Position numbers and translations under genes: made by a program
Assembly: GCA_017794825.1 (NCBI GenBank)
Contig: CP051237.1
Location: 2,046,001-2,110,000 of the forward strand
Length of the DNA stretch: 64,000 nucleotides
Direction of reading: 5' to 3'
Source: Pararhizobium sp.
GTDB lineage: Bacteria > Pseudomonadota > Alphaproteobacteria > Rhizobiales > Rhizobiaceae
Notes under the pieces: generated by a model
Seen by the model: only the letters and a program-made list of their open reading frames with translations
Told to the model about the DNA's origin: nothing
The model's database searches: none
Shown here: positions 27,237 through 35,712 of the stretch, piece by piece
How the letters are laid out: every line of letters begins with the position of its first letter
How positions within the stretch are numbered: the first letter of the stretch is position 1

Positions 27237-28253
27237 CTATCTCAGGGCGCGGCCGTCTGCATCGAACTGGTGCAGCCGATGCTCGGGTATTAGCAGACCC
27301 ACTTCATCGCCCACCTTGACCGCGTCATCGCCGTCCACCCGCGCAACGAAGGTCAGGTTGTCCGAAGCGGATAGATAAAGCAGGCTTTCTCCGCCAAGCT
27401 GCTCCTTGACGTTAACCTTGGCGTCGAGATTGCCCTGTCCGCTGGCGACAACCTCGAAATGTTCGGGTCGACAACCGATGAAACGGACCTCCGGAGCAAG
27501 CGTCAGGCCCTTCAGTCCATTCGGTTCGAAGACGTTCATCGCCGGAGACCCAATGAATTCGGCGACGAACTTGCTGACCGGCTTGTGGTACAGATCCATC
27601 GGCGTTCCGACCTGTTCCACGCGGCCGGCGTTGAGCACCACGATCTTGTCGGCCATGGTCATCGCCTCGACCTGGTCGTGAGTGACATAGATCATGGTAG
27701 CGCCGAGTTGCCGGTGGAGCGCCCCCAGCTCGACACGCATCTGGACCCGCAGCTTGGCGTCGAGATTGGATAGCGGTTCGTCGAAAAGGAAAGCCTTGGG
27801 GTGCTTCACGATGGCCCGGCCGATCGCGACGCGCTGCCGCTGGCCTCCGGAAAGCTGCGACGGCTTGCGGTCCAGATACTCTTCCAGCTGCAATATACGG
27901 GCTGCTTCCGCTATGCGTTCGGCGCGTTTGGCCGGATCAACGCCATTGACCTTCATCCCGAATTCCATGTTCTGGCGCACAGTCATGTGCGGATAAAGCG
28001 CATAGGACTGGAAAACCATGGAAACGTCGCGATCGACCGGCTCCGCATTGGAGACATCCTTGCCTCCGATGATGATCGTGCCGGAATTGATCGCTTCGAG
28101 CCCGGCAAGCGTTCGCAACAACGTGGACTTGCCGCATCCCGACGGTCCGACGAACACGACGAATTCACCGTCGGCGATGTCGAGATCGACGTCGAAGAGC
28201 GCCTGGACCTTGCCGTAGAACTTGTTGATTTTCTTGATCTCGATCGACGCCAT
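27237..28253 (-). CDS. Sugar ABC transporter ATP-binding protein (UgpC/MalK-like)
   Basis: A 338-aa CUT1-type ATPase. It has Walker A GPSGCGKST near residue 36, signature LSGGQRQRVAIGRAI, Walker B AFLFDEPLSNLD, H-loop YVTHDQVEAMT and a C-terminal OB/TOBE domain (VRFIGCRPEHFEV). The frame is open to 28370, but ATG 28253 with GGAGGAGAACGCC is the clear start. It is divergent from the SBP-permease-permease genes that start at 28412 and that it must energise. Confidence 0.9.
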   Translation of the reverse strand: MASIEIKKINKFYGKVQALFDVDLDIADGEFVVFVGPSGCGKSTLLRTLAGLEAINSGTIIIGGKDVSNAEPVDRDVSMVFQSYALYPHMTVRQNMEFGMKVNGVDPAKRAERIAEAARILQLEEYLDRKPSQLSGGQRQRVAIGRAIVKHPKAFLFDEPLSNLDAKLRVQMRVELGALHRQLGATMIYVTHDQVEAMTMADKIVVLNAGRVEQVGTPMDLYHKPVSKFVAEFIGSPAMNVFEPNGLKGLTLAPEVRFIGCRPEHFEVVASGQGNLDAKVNVKEQLGGESLLYLSASDNLTFVARVDGDDAVKVGDEVGLLIPEHRLHQFDADGRALR

Positions 28254-28324
28254 GGCGTTCTCCTCCGATCTCCGGCCCTTGGTGTTTTCACCGTCAGGCG
28301 TGAAGCCTGAAAGCAAAAACTTCG

Positions 28325-28383
28325 TTGACACTTTCGCATAAAAGATACATTTGTATGCACACCGAGACAAATGATTGTCAATC
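28325..28383. promoter_or_regulatory. Divergent sugar-ABC promoter region with inverted repeats
   Basis: The 158-bp gap holds a forward TTGACA (28325-28330) with a weak -10-like TACATT after 15 bases. The inverted repeat CATTTGT (28348-28354) - 12 - ACAAATG (28367-28373) follows, and a perfect GATTG-T-CAATC (28373-28383) abuts it. These are candidate operators for the SorC-family regulator encoded at 31572. The match to any known SorC site was not tested. Confidence 0.45.
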
Positions 28384-28411
28384 GGTTTGCTGATATTAGG
28401 GAGGTTATCTC

Positions 28412-29752
28412 ATGAAACTGAACAGACTCCTCTGCTCCGTCGCGCTCGCCAGCGTCATGGCGACCGGCGCGCTCGCCGATGATTCCGACTGGAGCTACAA
28501 GAAAGCCGCCGAGCCCTATGCCGGCACCACTATCGATGTGGTGTTCCTGCTGCGCCCCGGCTACGAGGCGATCGAGGCGATGCTTCCGGAATTCGAGAAC
28601 GAGACCGGCATCAAGGTCAACGTCATCAAGCATCCCTATGAGAACGCGCTCGGTGAACAGGTGCGCGACTTCGTCGCTGGCGGTGATCTCGATATCGCCC
28701 TTATCGACCTCGTCTGGATTGGCAACTTCGCCGAAAACGACTGGATTCTTCCGATCGAAAACTTCACGTCGAACGCCGCCATCACGGACCCCGACCTCGA
28801 CCTCGATGACTTCTTCCCGCTGGTGCTCGACGCCTTTGGAAGCTGGAATGGAACCGTCTACGGTCTACCTTTCGACAACTATTCGGGCCTGCTGTTCTAC
28901 AACCGCTGCATGCTGGAAGAGGCTGGTTTCGACGGCCCGCCCGAGACCTGGACCGATCTCAAGGACACCTATGGACCGGCGCTGACCAAAGACGGCAAAT
29001 ATGCTTTCGCGCTGCAGTCCAAACGCAATGAAACGCAGTCCGCAGACAGCTTCGCACGCGTATTGTGGCCATTCGGCGGATCGTTCCTCGACGAGGAGTT
29101 CAAGTCCAATCTCAACTCGGAAGAGTCGCAGACCGGCCTGAAATTCCGTCAGGATCTGATGCAGTACATGCCTGACGGCATCGTCGCCTATGACCACGCC
29201 GAAGCGGTGAACGGATTTGCCCAGGGCGACGTGGCGATGATCACCGAATGGTCCGCTTTCTACTCGACGGTGGTGTCGCCAGACACGTCCAGCGTCGCCG
29301 ATTGCGTTGAAATCGCTCCCGAGCCGAAGGGTCCGGCAGGCCGCAAACCGGCGCTTGGCGGCTTCTCCCTTGCGGTCGCCAGTCAGGCGGACGAGGCCGA
29401 ACAGGCTGCGGCGTGGCTGTTCATTCAGTGGGCGACTTCAAAGGCCAACGCTCTCGAGTATCTGGAGCGCGGCGGCGTGCCGGCTCGCCAGTCGGCCTAC
29501 GAAGACCCTGCGCTGGCCGAAAAATACAAGTTCGTCCCGGCGCTCGTAGAGAGCTGGCAGGACGGCGTGCCGGAATTCCGTCCGCGTTTCGCCGAATGGC
29601 CGGAAATCACCGAAATCGTCCAGGAGTGGGGCACCAAGATGATGCTCGGCGAAGTCACGACCGAGGAAGGCGCTCAGGAAATCGGCACCCGCATGGAGTC
29701 GGTGCTCGAGGACGCCGGCTACTACTCCGGCGACAAACCGCTGGCCCAGTAA
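28412..29752 (+). CDS. Sugar ABC transporter substrate-binding protein (family 1)
   Basis: A 446-aa periplasmic binding protein with a Sec signal (MKLNRLLCSVALASVMATGALAD) and the MalE-like two-lobed pattern (LLRPGYEAIEAMLPEFENETG, GLPFDNYSGLLFYN, MITEWSAFYSTVV). Two adjacent permeases and the divergent ATPase complete a CUT1 importer. Nearby polyol dehydrogenase, FGGY kinase and epimerase genes suggest a polyol or rare ketose ligand. A stable stem-loop follows it before the permease genes. GGGAGG upstream of the ATG is a strong ribosome-binding site. Confidence 0.9.
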   Translation: MKLNRLLCSVALASVMATGALADDSDWSYKKAAEPYAGTTIDVVFLLRPGYEAIEAMLPEFENETGIKVNVIKHPYENALGEQVRDFVAGGDLDIALIDLVWIGNFAENDWILPIENFTSNAAITDPDLDLDDFFPLVLDAFGSWNGTVYGLPFDNYSGLLFYNRCMLEEAGFDGPPETWTDLKDTYGPALTKDGKYAFALQSKRNETQSADSFARVLWPFGGSFLDEEFKSNLNSEESQTGLKFRQDLMQYMPDGIVAYDHAEAVNGFAQGDVAMITEWSAFYSTVVSPDTSSVADCVEIAPEPKGPAGRKPALGGFSLAVASQADEAEQAAAWLFIQWATSKANALEYLERGGVPARQSAYEDPALAEKYKFVPALVESWQDGVPEFRPRFAEWPEITEIVQEWGTKMMLGEVTTEEGAQEIGTRMESVLEDAGYYSGDKPLAQ

Positions 29753-29772
29753 GAGGCCATCTTCCCAAGCAA

Positions 29773-29803
29773 TGCGGAGACGGCGTATCGCGTCGTCTCC
29801 GCA
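29773..29803. other. Stem-loop between the sugar-binding protein and permease genes
   Basis: Perfect 10-bp arms TGCGGAGACG (29773-29782) and CGTCTCCGCA (29794-29803), extendable to 13 pairs with one G-T and a five-base loop. It starts 20 bases past the SBP stop. A short T-run (ACTTTT) lies 5 bases after it, so partial termination is possible. Confidence 0.75.
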
Positions 29804-29826
29804 ACCGACTTTTCCGGAGGAGCACC

Positions 29827-30693
29827 ATGCGCGCACAGGTTTCCAGGCGCACGATTTTTGCCTTTATCGGTCCGGCCGTCTTCGGCCTCGCCATCGTTGG
29901 AATCGCGCCGCTGCTCTATGCGGGCTGGACATCGCTCCATTTCTTCAATCTGACGAAACTCAAGAGAATAGAGTTCATAGGCCTCGAGAACTACTGGAAC
30001 GTCGTAACCGACGAGGTTTTCTGGCAGGCCATGGGCAGGACATTCTTTCTTCTTTGCACTGCGCTTCCGCTGCAGATCGCTCTTGGTCTGGGCATCGCGC
30101 TTATTCTGCACAAGCCGGGGCTCGGCCTGCTCAAGACGCTGGCGCGCCTGAGCCTCGTCCTGCCCATGGCGACGACCTACGCCGTCGTCGGCCTTCTGGG
30201 CCAGGTCATGTTCAATCAGAAATTCGGCGTCGTGAATCAGCTCATGGGCGGCGCCAATGTCAACTGGATCGGCGATCCGACCAACGCGTTCGCCATGATC
30301 ATCTTCTGGGATGTCTGGCAGTGGACGCCGTTTGTCGCGCTTGTTCTGCTGGCCGGCCTGACAATGGTTCCGGGCGAGGTCGAGGAAGCAGCGCGTCTTG
30401 AGACCAAGAGCTGGTGGGTCGTGTTGCGTCACGTTCAACTGCCCTTTCTGCTGCCGGGCCTCGTCGCGGTGCTGATCCTGCGCACAGCCGACACCTTGAA
30501 ACTGTTCGACATGGTCTTCACCCTCACCCGAGGCGGTCCGGGATCGTCCACCGAGTTCATATCGCTGATGATACAGCGCGTCGGCTTTCGCGGTTTCGAT
30601 CAGGGACTGGCGTCGGCGCAGGCGATTATCCTGCTGATCATCACCATCGTTCTGGCGCAGATTTACATCCGCGTCTTCTACAAGGAGGTCTGA
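29827..30693 (+). CDS. Sugar ABC transporter permease (MalF/UgpA-like)
   Basis: 288 aa. The start is the ATG at 29827 (MRAQVSRRTIFAFIGPAVFG) with GGAGGAGC just upstream; the longer open frame overlaps the SBP gene and is not real. It has about six transmembrane helices and the EAA cytoplasmic loop (EVEEAARLETKSWWVVLRHVQLP). The second permease starts 3 bp after its stop. It forms the channel with that partner. Confidence 0.9.
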   Translation: MRAQVSRRTIFAFIGPAVFGLAIVGIAPLLYAGWTSLHFFNLTKLKRIEFIGLENYWNVVTDEVFWQAMGRTFFLLCTALPLQIALGLGIALILHKPGLGLLKTLARLSLVLPMATTYAVVGLLGQVMFNQKFGVVNQLMGGANVNWIGDPTNAFAMIIFWDVWQWTPFVALVLLAGLTMVPGEVEEAARLETKSWWVVLRHVQLPFLLPGLVAVLILRTADTLKLFDMVFTLTRGGPGSSTEFISLMIQRVGFRGFDQGLASAQAIILLIITIVLAQIYIRVFYKEV

Positions 30694-30696
30694 GCG

Positions 30697-31515
30697 ATGA
30701 ACACGTCCCGCTCCCTTCTCTGGCAGATTGTCCTGATCCTCGTCATCATCGCTGTCTGCGTCTTCCCGTTCTACTGGATGGTGACGACCTCCCTGAAGAC
30801 GCAGATCGTGGCGCTCGAGGCGCCGCCCGTATGGCTGTTCGAGCCGACGCTGCAGAATTACCGGGAAGCGCTGTTCGAAGACGCTGTGCTGAGAACGCTG
30901 ATCAATTCTCTGATCATCGCAGTCTGCACGACGGCGCTGGCGCTTCTCCTCGGCGTGCCCGCCGCCTTCGCCCTGGCGCGTTTCGAGTTTCGCGGCAAGA
31001 AGGATCTGTGGTTCTGGTTCATCACCAATCGCATGGTTTCGCCGATCGTGCTGGCGCTGCCGTTCTTTCTGATCGCCCGCAGCCTCAACCTTCTCGACAA
31101 GCACATTACGCTGATACTGATTTATCTGACGTTCAATCTGCCGATCGTCATCTGGATCGTCACCGATCAGTTTCGCGGCATTCCCTACGATCTCGACGAG
31201 GCTGCGCGGCTGGAGGGGGCGTCGCAGTTCACAATCATGCGCAAGATCTGTCTGCCTCTCGCCATGCCCGGCGTGGCGGTCTCGGCGATCTTCTCCTTCA
31301 TCTTTTCCTGGAACGAACTGATGTTCGGCCTGATCCTGACGCGAACGGAGGCGAAAACCGCGCCTGCAATGGCGGTGTCTTTCATGGAAGGATACAACCT
31401 GCCCTACGGCAAGATCATGGCGACCTCCACGCTGATCGTCATCCCGGTGTTGATCTTCGCGCTGATCGCCTCCAAACAACTTGTCAGGGGCCTGACCATG
31501 GGCGCGGTGAAGTGA
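30697..31515 (+). CDS. Sugar ABC transporter permease (MalG/UgpE-like)
   Basis: 272 aa with about six membrane helices, the MalG-type start of the conserved region (VCVFPFYWMVTTSLKT) and the EAA loop (DLDEAARLEGASQFTIMRKI...LP). It is preceded closely by its partner permease and followed, after 56 bp, by the SorC-family regulator. It completes the CUT1 importer with 28412-30693 and the ATPase at 27237. Confidence 0.9.
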   Translation: MNTSRSLLWQIVLILVIIAVCVFPFYWMVTTSLKTQIVALEAPPVWLFEPTLQNYREALFEDAVLRTLINSLIIAVCTTALALLLGVPAAFALARFEFRGKKDLWFWFITNRMVSPIVLALPFFLIARSLNLLDKHITLILIYLTFNLPIVIWIVTDQFRGIPYDLDEAARLEGASQFTIMRKICLPLAMPGVAVSAIFSFIFSWNELMFGLILTRTEAKTAPAMAVSFMEGYNLPYGKIMATSTLIVIPVLIFALIASKQLVRGLTMGAVK

Positions 31516-31571
31516 TAGGTAACCATGTCCGCCGTTTCGGCGGCTTCCACCCAACCGTCCGGTGAGGCGCC

Positions 31572-32561
31572 ATGTCGCGACGTATAAAGATCGACCAGAT
31601 CGATGAAGAAGAGCAGCTTCTGGTTCGTCTAGCCTGGGCCTGCGAGTTCGAAGGCCTGACCCAGGCCGAAGCCGCCGAGCGGTTTGGCGTGACCCGCTTG
31701 CGCGTCAACAAGGCCCTCAGTGAAGTACGGCAACGCGGAATCCTGCGCGTGAGCATCGATTCGATCTTCACCGCGGCGGTGAAGCAGGAATGGCAACTCG
31801 AACGCACTTTCGGCCTGACGCGCGCGGTCGTCGTGCCGACTCCGGAGAATCCCGACGCTGTGACCACCCTGGTGAGCGCCGGACTCGGCAGTTATCTCGG
31901 CACTGTTCTTACCGATCGGAGCATTACAACGTTCGGCATGTCATGGGGCAACACTCTGAACCTGGCGACACGTTTCATCCGGCCTGTCGATCGTCCCGAT
32001 CTCGAGATCGTTTCGGTGATGGGCGGCGTGACCCGCGGCTCCGACGTCAACGGCTACGAGATCACCACACGCCTGGCTGACCTGTGCAATGCGGAGCACA
32101 GCTTCTTTACCGCTCCGCTCTTTGCCGGCAGCGCAGAGAGCCAGAAACTGTTCATGGAGCAGGACGTGATCGTGGAAATGCTGGAGAAAATCCGATCGTG
32201 CGGCGCGATCGCGCTGGCGACCGGAGACCTGTCCAGCTCTCTGCTCGTTCGCGACGCCCTGCCCCGGGATATCGATAGCCGCGAATTGATTGCCCTTGGC
32301 GGCGTCGGTGACATCATCGGACATGTGCTCGACGCCGAAGGCGAGGTGATCGACCATGAACTCAATCGGAGGGTTATCGGAGTGTCTCTGGCCGACCTGC
32401 ACGCGATCCCGAACGTCGTTCTCGCAGCGGGCGGCATGCACAAGGTTCCGATCATCCGCGCAGCCCTTCTGCGCGGTTTCGTTGATACGCTTGTAACCGA
32501 CGCCGACACGGCGGACGCATTGTTGTCTGCGCCGATGCCGCCTGGCCGTCCTGAAAATTGA
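31572..32561 (+). CDS. SorC/DeoR-type sugar-binding transcriptional regulator (EryD-like)
   Basis: A 329-aa SorC-family regulator. The short N-terminal HTH (EGLTQAEAAERFGVTRLRVNKALSEV) is followed by a long sugar-phosphate-isomerase-like effector domain (FGMSWGNTLNLATRF, SVMGGVTRGSDVNGYEI, GVGDIIGHVLDAEGEVID). Rhizobial erythritol/polyol operons use this family (EryD). It lies between the importer and the enzyme genes, all on the plus strand. It probably represses the 28412-38201 operon and perhaps the divergent ATPase-HAD pair until a polyol, ketose or phosphate ester binds. Confidence 0.88.
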   Translation: MSRRIKIDQIDEEEQLLVRLAWACEFEGLTQAEAAERFGVTRLRVNKALSEVRQRGILRVSIDSIFTAAVKQEWQLERTFGLTRAVVVPTPENPDAVTTLVSAGLGSYLGTVLTDRSITTFGMSWGNTLNLATRFIRPVDRPDLEIVSVMGGVTRGSDVNGYEITTRLADLCNAEHSFFTAPLFAGSAESQKLFMEQDVIVEMLEKIRSCGAIALATGDLSSSLLVRDALPRDIDSRELIALGGVGDIIGHVLDAEGEVIDHELNRRVIGVSLADLHAIPNVVLAAGGMHKVPIIRAALLRGFVDTLVTDADTADALLSAPMPPGRPEN

Positions 32562-32580
32562 TGAGTAAAAGGGGATAACA

Positions 32581-33624
32581 ATGTCTATTGCCCTCGTTCT
32601 GGAAGAAAAAGACAAACTGGCGCTCAGAGAGATCGCTTTGCCGGACGAGTTGGGTCCTGACGATGTCCGCATCGCAATCGACACGGTCGGCATCTGCGGC
32701 AGCGATGTGCATTATTATACCCACGGCAAGATCGGCCCGTTTGTGGTTCGCGAACCCATGGTGCTCGGTCACGAAGCCGCGGGCGTTGTCACAGAAGTCG
32801 GCAGCCAGGTCAGACATCTTTCCACTGGAGATCGGGTCTGCATGGAGCCGGGCGTTCCCAACATGGCCTCGAAAGCCACGAAGACGGGCGTTTACAACGT
32901 CGATCCCGACGTACGCTTCTGGGCGACTCCGCCGGTGCATGGCTGCCTGACGCCCTCCGTCGTCCATCCTGCGGCTTTCACCTATCGCTTGCCGGACCAT
33001 GTCAGTTTCGCCGAAGGCGCAATGGTGGAGCCTTTCGCCATCGGCATGCAGGCGGCGACCCGCGCCCGTATCAAACCAGGCGACGTTGCGCTCGTGACCG
33101 GCGCCGGCCCGATCGGTACGATGGTGGCTCTCGCTGCGTTGGCGGGCGGCTGCTCCAAGGTCTATATTTCCGATCTGGTGGACGAAAAGCTCGCGGTCGC
33201 AGCGCAATACGACAACATCCATCCGGTCAATGCGGCGCGCGATTCCGCCTCGGAAGTGATCGCGGCGGCGACGGATGGTTGGGGCGCAGATATCGTGTTC
33301 GAATGCGCCGGCGCCGCGCAGTCGGTACAGGCCGCGCTCGAGGCCGTGGCGCCAGCCGGATGCGTGGTCTGGGTGGGCATGCCGGTCAATCCGGTGCCCA
33401 TGGATATCGTGCTCGCCCAGTCCAAGGAAATCAGGATGGAGACGGTTTTCCGCTACGCCAACATGTATGACAGAGCGATCGAGCTGCTGGCGTCAGGCAA
33501 GGTCGATCTGAAACCCCTGATATCGGAAACCTTCGCTTTCAAGGACAGCATCGCTGCGTTCGATCGCGCCGTCGAGGCTCGTCCGACGGACGTCAAGATC
33601 CAGATCAAGCTCGGGAACGGATAG
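32581..33624 (+). CDS. Zinc-dependent polyol dehydrogenase (xylitol/sorbitol dehydrogenase type MDR)
   Basis: A 347-aa medium-chain dehydrogenase. The catalytic zinc ligands are in [10 protein letters not shown] (Cys near 40) and LGHEAAG (His-Glu near 64-65). The sorbitol-dehydrogenase hallmark YYTHGKIG is present, and the Rossmann motif is [15 protein letters not shown] near 180. The four structural-zinc cysteines of alcohol dehydrogenases are missing, as in many xylitol dehydrogenases. It would oxidise an imported polyol to a 2-ketose with NAD+. It is the first enzyme gene after the regulator and is spaced 3 bp from the SIS-domain gene. Confidence 0.88.
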   Translation: MSIALVLEEKDKLALREIALPDELGPDDVRIAIDTVGICGSDVHYYTHGKIGPFVVREPMVLGHEAAGVVTEVGSQVRHLSTGDRVCMEPGVPNMASKATKTGVYNVDPDVRFWATPPVHGCLTPSVVHPAAFTYRLPDHVSFAEGAMVEPFAIGMQAATRARIKPGDVALVTGAGPIGTMVALAALAGGCSKVYISDLVDEKLAVAAQYDNIHPVNAARDSASEVIAAATDGWGADIVFECAGAAQSVQAALEAVAPAGCVVWVGMPVNPVPMDIVLAQSKEIRMETVFRYANMYDRAIELLASGKVDLKPLISETFAFKDSIAAFDRAVEARPTDVKIQIKLGNG

Positions 33625-33627
33625 GCT

Positions 33628-34194
33628 ATGGCGTTGCAAAGAGACACCCTCGCGGATCGCATTCTTGCCGAGCTGCGCCCGGGTCTGAGCGCCGACGTGC
33701 TGCAGCAGATCGACAGCCTGGCGGAGGCGCTGACCACAGCGCGACGCATTGCCTGTTATGGCGTCGGTCGAGAGGGACTGATGATGAAGGCGCTCGCAAT
33801 GCGGCTTTTCCATCTCGGCCTCGACGCGCACGTCGTCGGCGACATGACGACGCCGCCGGTGGCCGCAAACGATGTGCTCTTCATCAGCGCGGGACCGGGA
33901 CATTTCTCCACCGCGGAAGCCCTGACGGACGTCGCCCGTAACGCCGGCGCAAAAGTAATCTGCGTCACCGCGGAACCGGACGGCGCCGTTCCGGTCAAGG
34001 CCGACATCCTCATTCATCTGCCTGCGCAGACGATGGCTGCGGATCGCGGTGAGGCCGTGTCGTCCATCCTGCCGATGGGATCGCTTTACGAGGCGCTGAT
34101 GTTCCTGTTCTTCGAGATCCTCGTGCTCGATCTGCGCGACCGGATGGATATCGCGCCGGAAGCCATGCGCGCCAATCACACAAATCTGGAGTGA
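33628..34194 (+). CDS. SIS-domain protein, 6-phospho-3-hexuloisomerase-like (HxlB family)
   Basis: 188 aa, a single SIS sugar-isomerase domain matching HxlB in length and ends: GVGREGLMMKALAMRLFHLG near 50, a SAGPGHFSTAEAL loop (HxlB usually SGSGxT, so this loop is altered), and the C-terminal RANHTNLE. HxlB interconverts 3-hexulose-6-phosphate and fructose-6-phosphate in the RuMP cycle, but no hexulose-phosphate synthase (HxlA) is nearby. It more likely isomerises a phosphorylated ketose made by the FGGY kinase of the same operon. Confidence 0.78.
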   Translation: MALQRDTLADRILAELRPGLSADVLQQIDSLAEALTTARRIACYGVGREGLMMKALAMRLFHLGLDAHVVGDMTTPPVAANDVLFISAGPGHFSTAEALTDVARNAGAKVICVTAEPDGAVPVKADILIHLPAQTMAADRGEAVSSILPMGSLYEALMFLFFEILVLDLRDRMDIAPEAMRANHTNLE

Positions 34195-34197
34195 ACC

Positions 34198-34971
34198 ATG
34201 CCTGAGTGGGTCGAGCGATTCAGCCTTGCCGGGCGCACCGCGCTCGTAACCGGCGCCTCCTCCGGCATCGGCTGGGCGATCGCGGAGGTCTTTGCCGACG
34301 CGGGCGCCGATATCATCGGACACGGTCGATCGACGCAGCGACTTGACGATCTTTCGCGCATTTTCGAGGCGAAGGGGCGACGTTTCACCGCGATCACCGG
34401 CGATCTCGCCAGTCCGGAAGAGACCGCCGACATCGCCGCCAGAGCGCTTGCCGCCAGCGGCGACCGGATCGATATCCTGGTCAATTCCGCCGGCGTCGCG
34501 ATCACCGGGCCGGTCGTCGAATTTCAGGTCGAGGACTGGAACCGAACGCTTGCAGTCAATCTGACCGCGCCATTCATTCTCGCAAAGTCGCTGCTGCCGG
34601 GGATGATGGCCCGCAAGCGGGGAAAGATCATCAACATCTCGTCCCAGACGGGAGTGATCGCGCTGGAAGATCATGCCGCCTACGCCTCCTCCAAGGGCGG
34701 ATTGAATGCGCTGACGAAATCGCTGATGACGGAGGCCGCCCCCCACAACGTTCAGGTCAATGCGATCTGTCCGACCGTGGTGCTGACCGAGATGGGAAAG
34801 GAGCTCTGGTCTTCGCCGGAAAAGAAGGACCCGTTCATCGCCGGCACTCCGCTCGGCCGCTTCGGCGAACCGGTGGAGATCGCCGACATGGCGCTGTATC
34901 TCGCGTCATCCGCCTCGGATCTCGTAAACGGAGCGATCATGATGATCGAGGGCGGCTATTCAAGCAAATGA
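34198..34971 (+). CDS. SDR-family oxidoreductase (gluconate 5-dehydrogenase-like)
   Basis: 257-aa classical SDR. It has [13 protein letters not shown] near residue 17, NSAGVA, the catalytic Ser in INISSQTG and Tyr-x3-Lys in [14 protein letters not shown]. The C-terminal [17 protein letters not shown] is typical of the GolD/IdnO branch. The GHGRSTQRL after beta-2 (an Arg-Ser pair) hints at NADP(H) use. It is 3 bp from the SIS gene and 10 bp from a second SDR. It is probably a polyol or sugar-acid dehydrogenase of the pathway. Confidence 0.87.
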   Translation: MPEWVERFSLAGRTALVTGASSGIGWAIAEVFADAGADIIGHGRSTQRLDDLSRIFEAKGRRFTAITGDLASPEETADIAARALAASGDRIDILVNSAGVAITGPVVEFQVEDWNRTLAVNLTAPFILAKSLLPGMMARKRGKIINISSQTGVIALEDHAAYASSKGGLNALTKSLMTEAAPHNVQVNAICPTVVLTEMGKELWSSPEKKDPFIAGTPLGRFGEPVEIADMALYLASSASDLVNGAIMMIEGGYSSK

Positions 34972-34981
34972 GGAGGACATC

Positions 34982-35710
34982 GTGACAATCAGTCTGAAGG
35001 GCAAGACAGCAGCCATAACCGGCGCGGCCTCCGGCATCGGCCTGGCATGCGCGCGTCAACTGCTGACCGAAGGCGCGAGAGTCGCGCTTGTCGACCGCGA
35101 CGAGATTGCGCTTCGCAAGGTTTGCGCCGACCTCGGCGAGAAGGCCTTTCCAGTAATCACCGATCTGATGAACCCGGACAGCGTCTCGGAAATGTTGCCA
35201 CAGATCCTCGACGCAGCGGGCGACCTCCACATCTTCCACGCCAATGCAGGCGCCTATGTCGGCGGCGACATCCTCGAAGGCGACCCGGATCAGTGGGATC
35301 GGGTCCTCAATCTCAATATCAACGCCGCCTTCAGATCGGTTCGCGCCGTGCTGCCGCATATGGCTCAGCAAAAAACCGGCGACGTCATCATGACGAGTTC
35401 CGTCGCAGGCGTCATACCTGTCGTGTGGGAGCCAATCTACACCGCGTCCAAACATGCCGTGCAGGCTTTTACGCATACGGTGCGCCGACAAATGTCGAAG
35501 CACGGCGTGCGTGTCGGCGCAATTCTGCCCGGTCCGGTCGTGACAGCGCTGCTGGACGACTGGCCCAAGGCGAAAATGGATCAGGCGCTGGCGGAGGGAA
35601 GCCTGATGCAGCCGAAGGAAGTCGCCGATTGCGTGGTCTTCATGCTCACGCGGCCGAGGAACGTGACGATCCGCGATCTCGTGCTTCTGCCGAACGCGGT
35701 GGATCTCTGA
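34982..35710 (+). CDS. SDR-family oxidoreductase (ribitol/polyol dehydrogenase-like)
   Basis: 242-aa classical SDR from a GTG start (34982) with AGGAGGAC upstream. It has [15 protein letters not shown] near residue 12, an aspartate after beta-2 (VDRDE, NAD preference), NAGAYVGGD, the catalytic Ser in TSSVAGV and Tyr-x3-Lys as [11 protein letters not shown]. The tail [19 protein letters not shown] resembles ribitol dehydrogenase-type SDRs. It lies directly before the FGGY kinase, fitting oxidation of a polyol to a ketose that is then phosphorylated. Confidence 0.86.
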   Translation: MTISLKGKTAAITGAASGIGLACARQLLTEGARVALVDRDEIALRKVCADLGEKAFPVITDLMNPDSVSEMLPQILDAAGDLHIFHANAGAYVGGDILEGDPDQWDRVLNLNINAAFRSVRAVLPHMAQQKTGDVIMTSSVAGVIPVVWEPIYTASKHAVQAFTHTVRRQMSKHGVRVGAILPGPVVTALLDDWPKAKMDQALAEGSLMQPKEVADCVVFMLTRPRNVTIRDLVLLPNAVDL

Positions 35711-35712
35711 AG

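Noticed and set aside
33628..34194. RuMP-cycle formaldehyde assimilation from the HxlB-like gene
   Set aside because: There is no hexulose-6-phosphate synthase or C1 gene nearby. The operon context is polyol/ketose catabolism.
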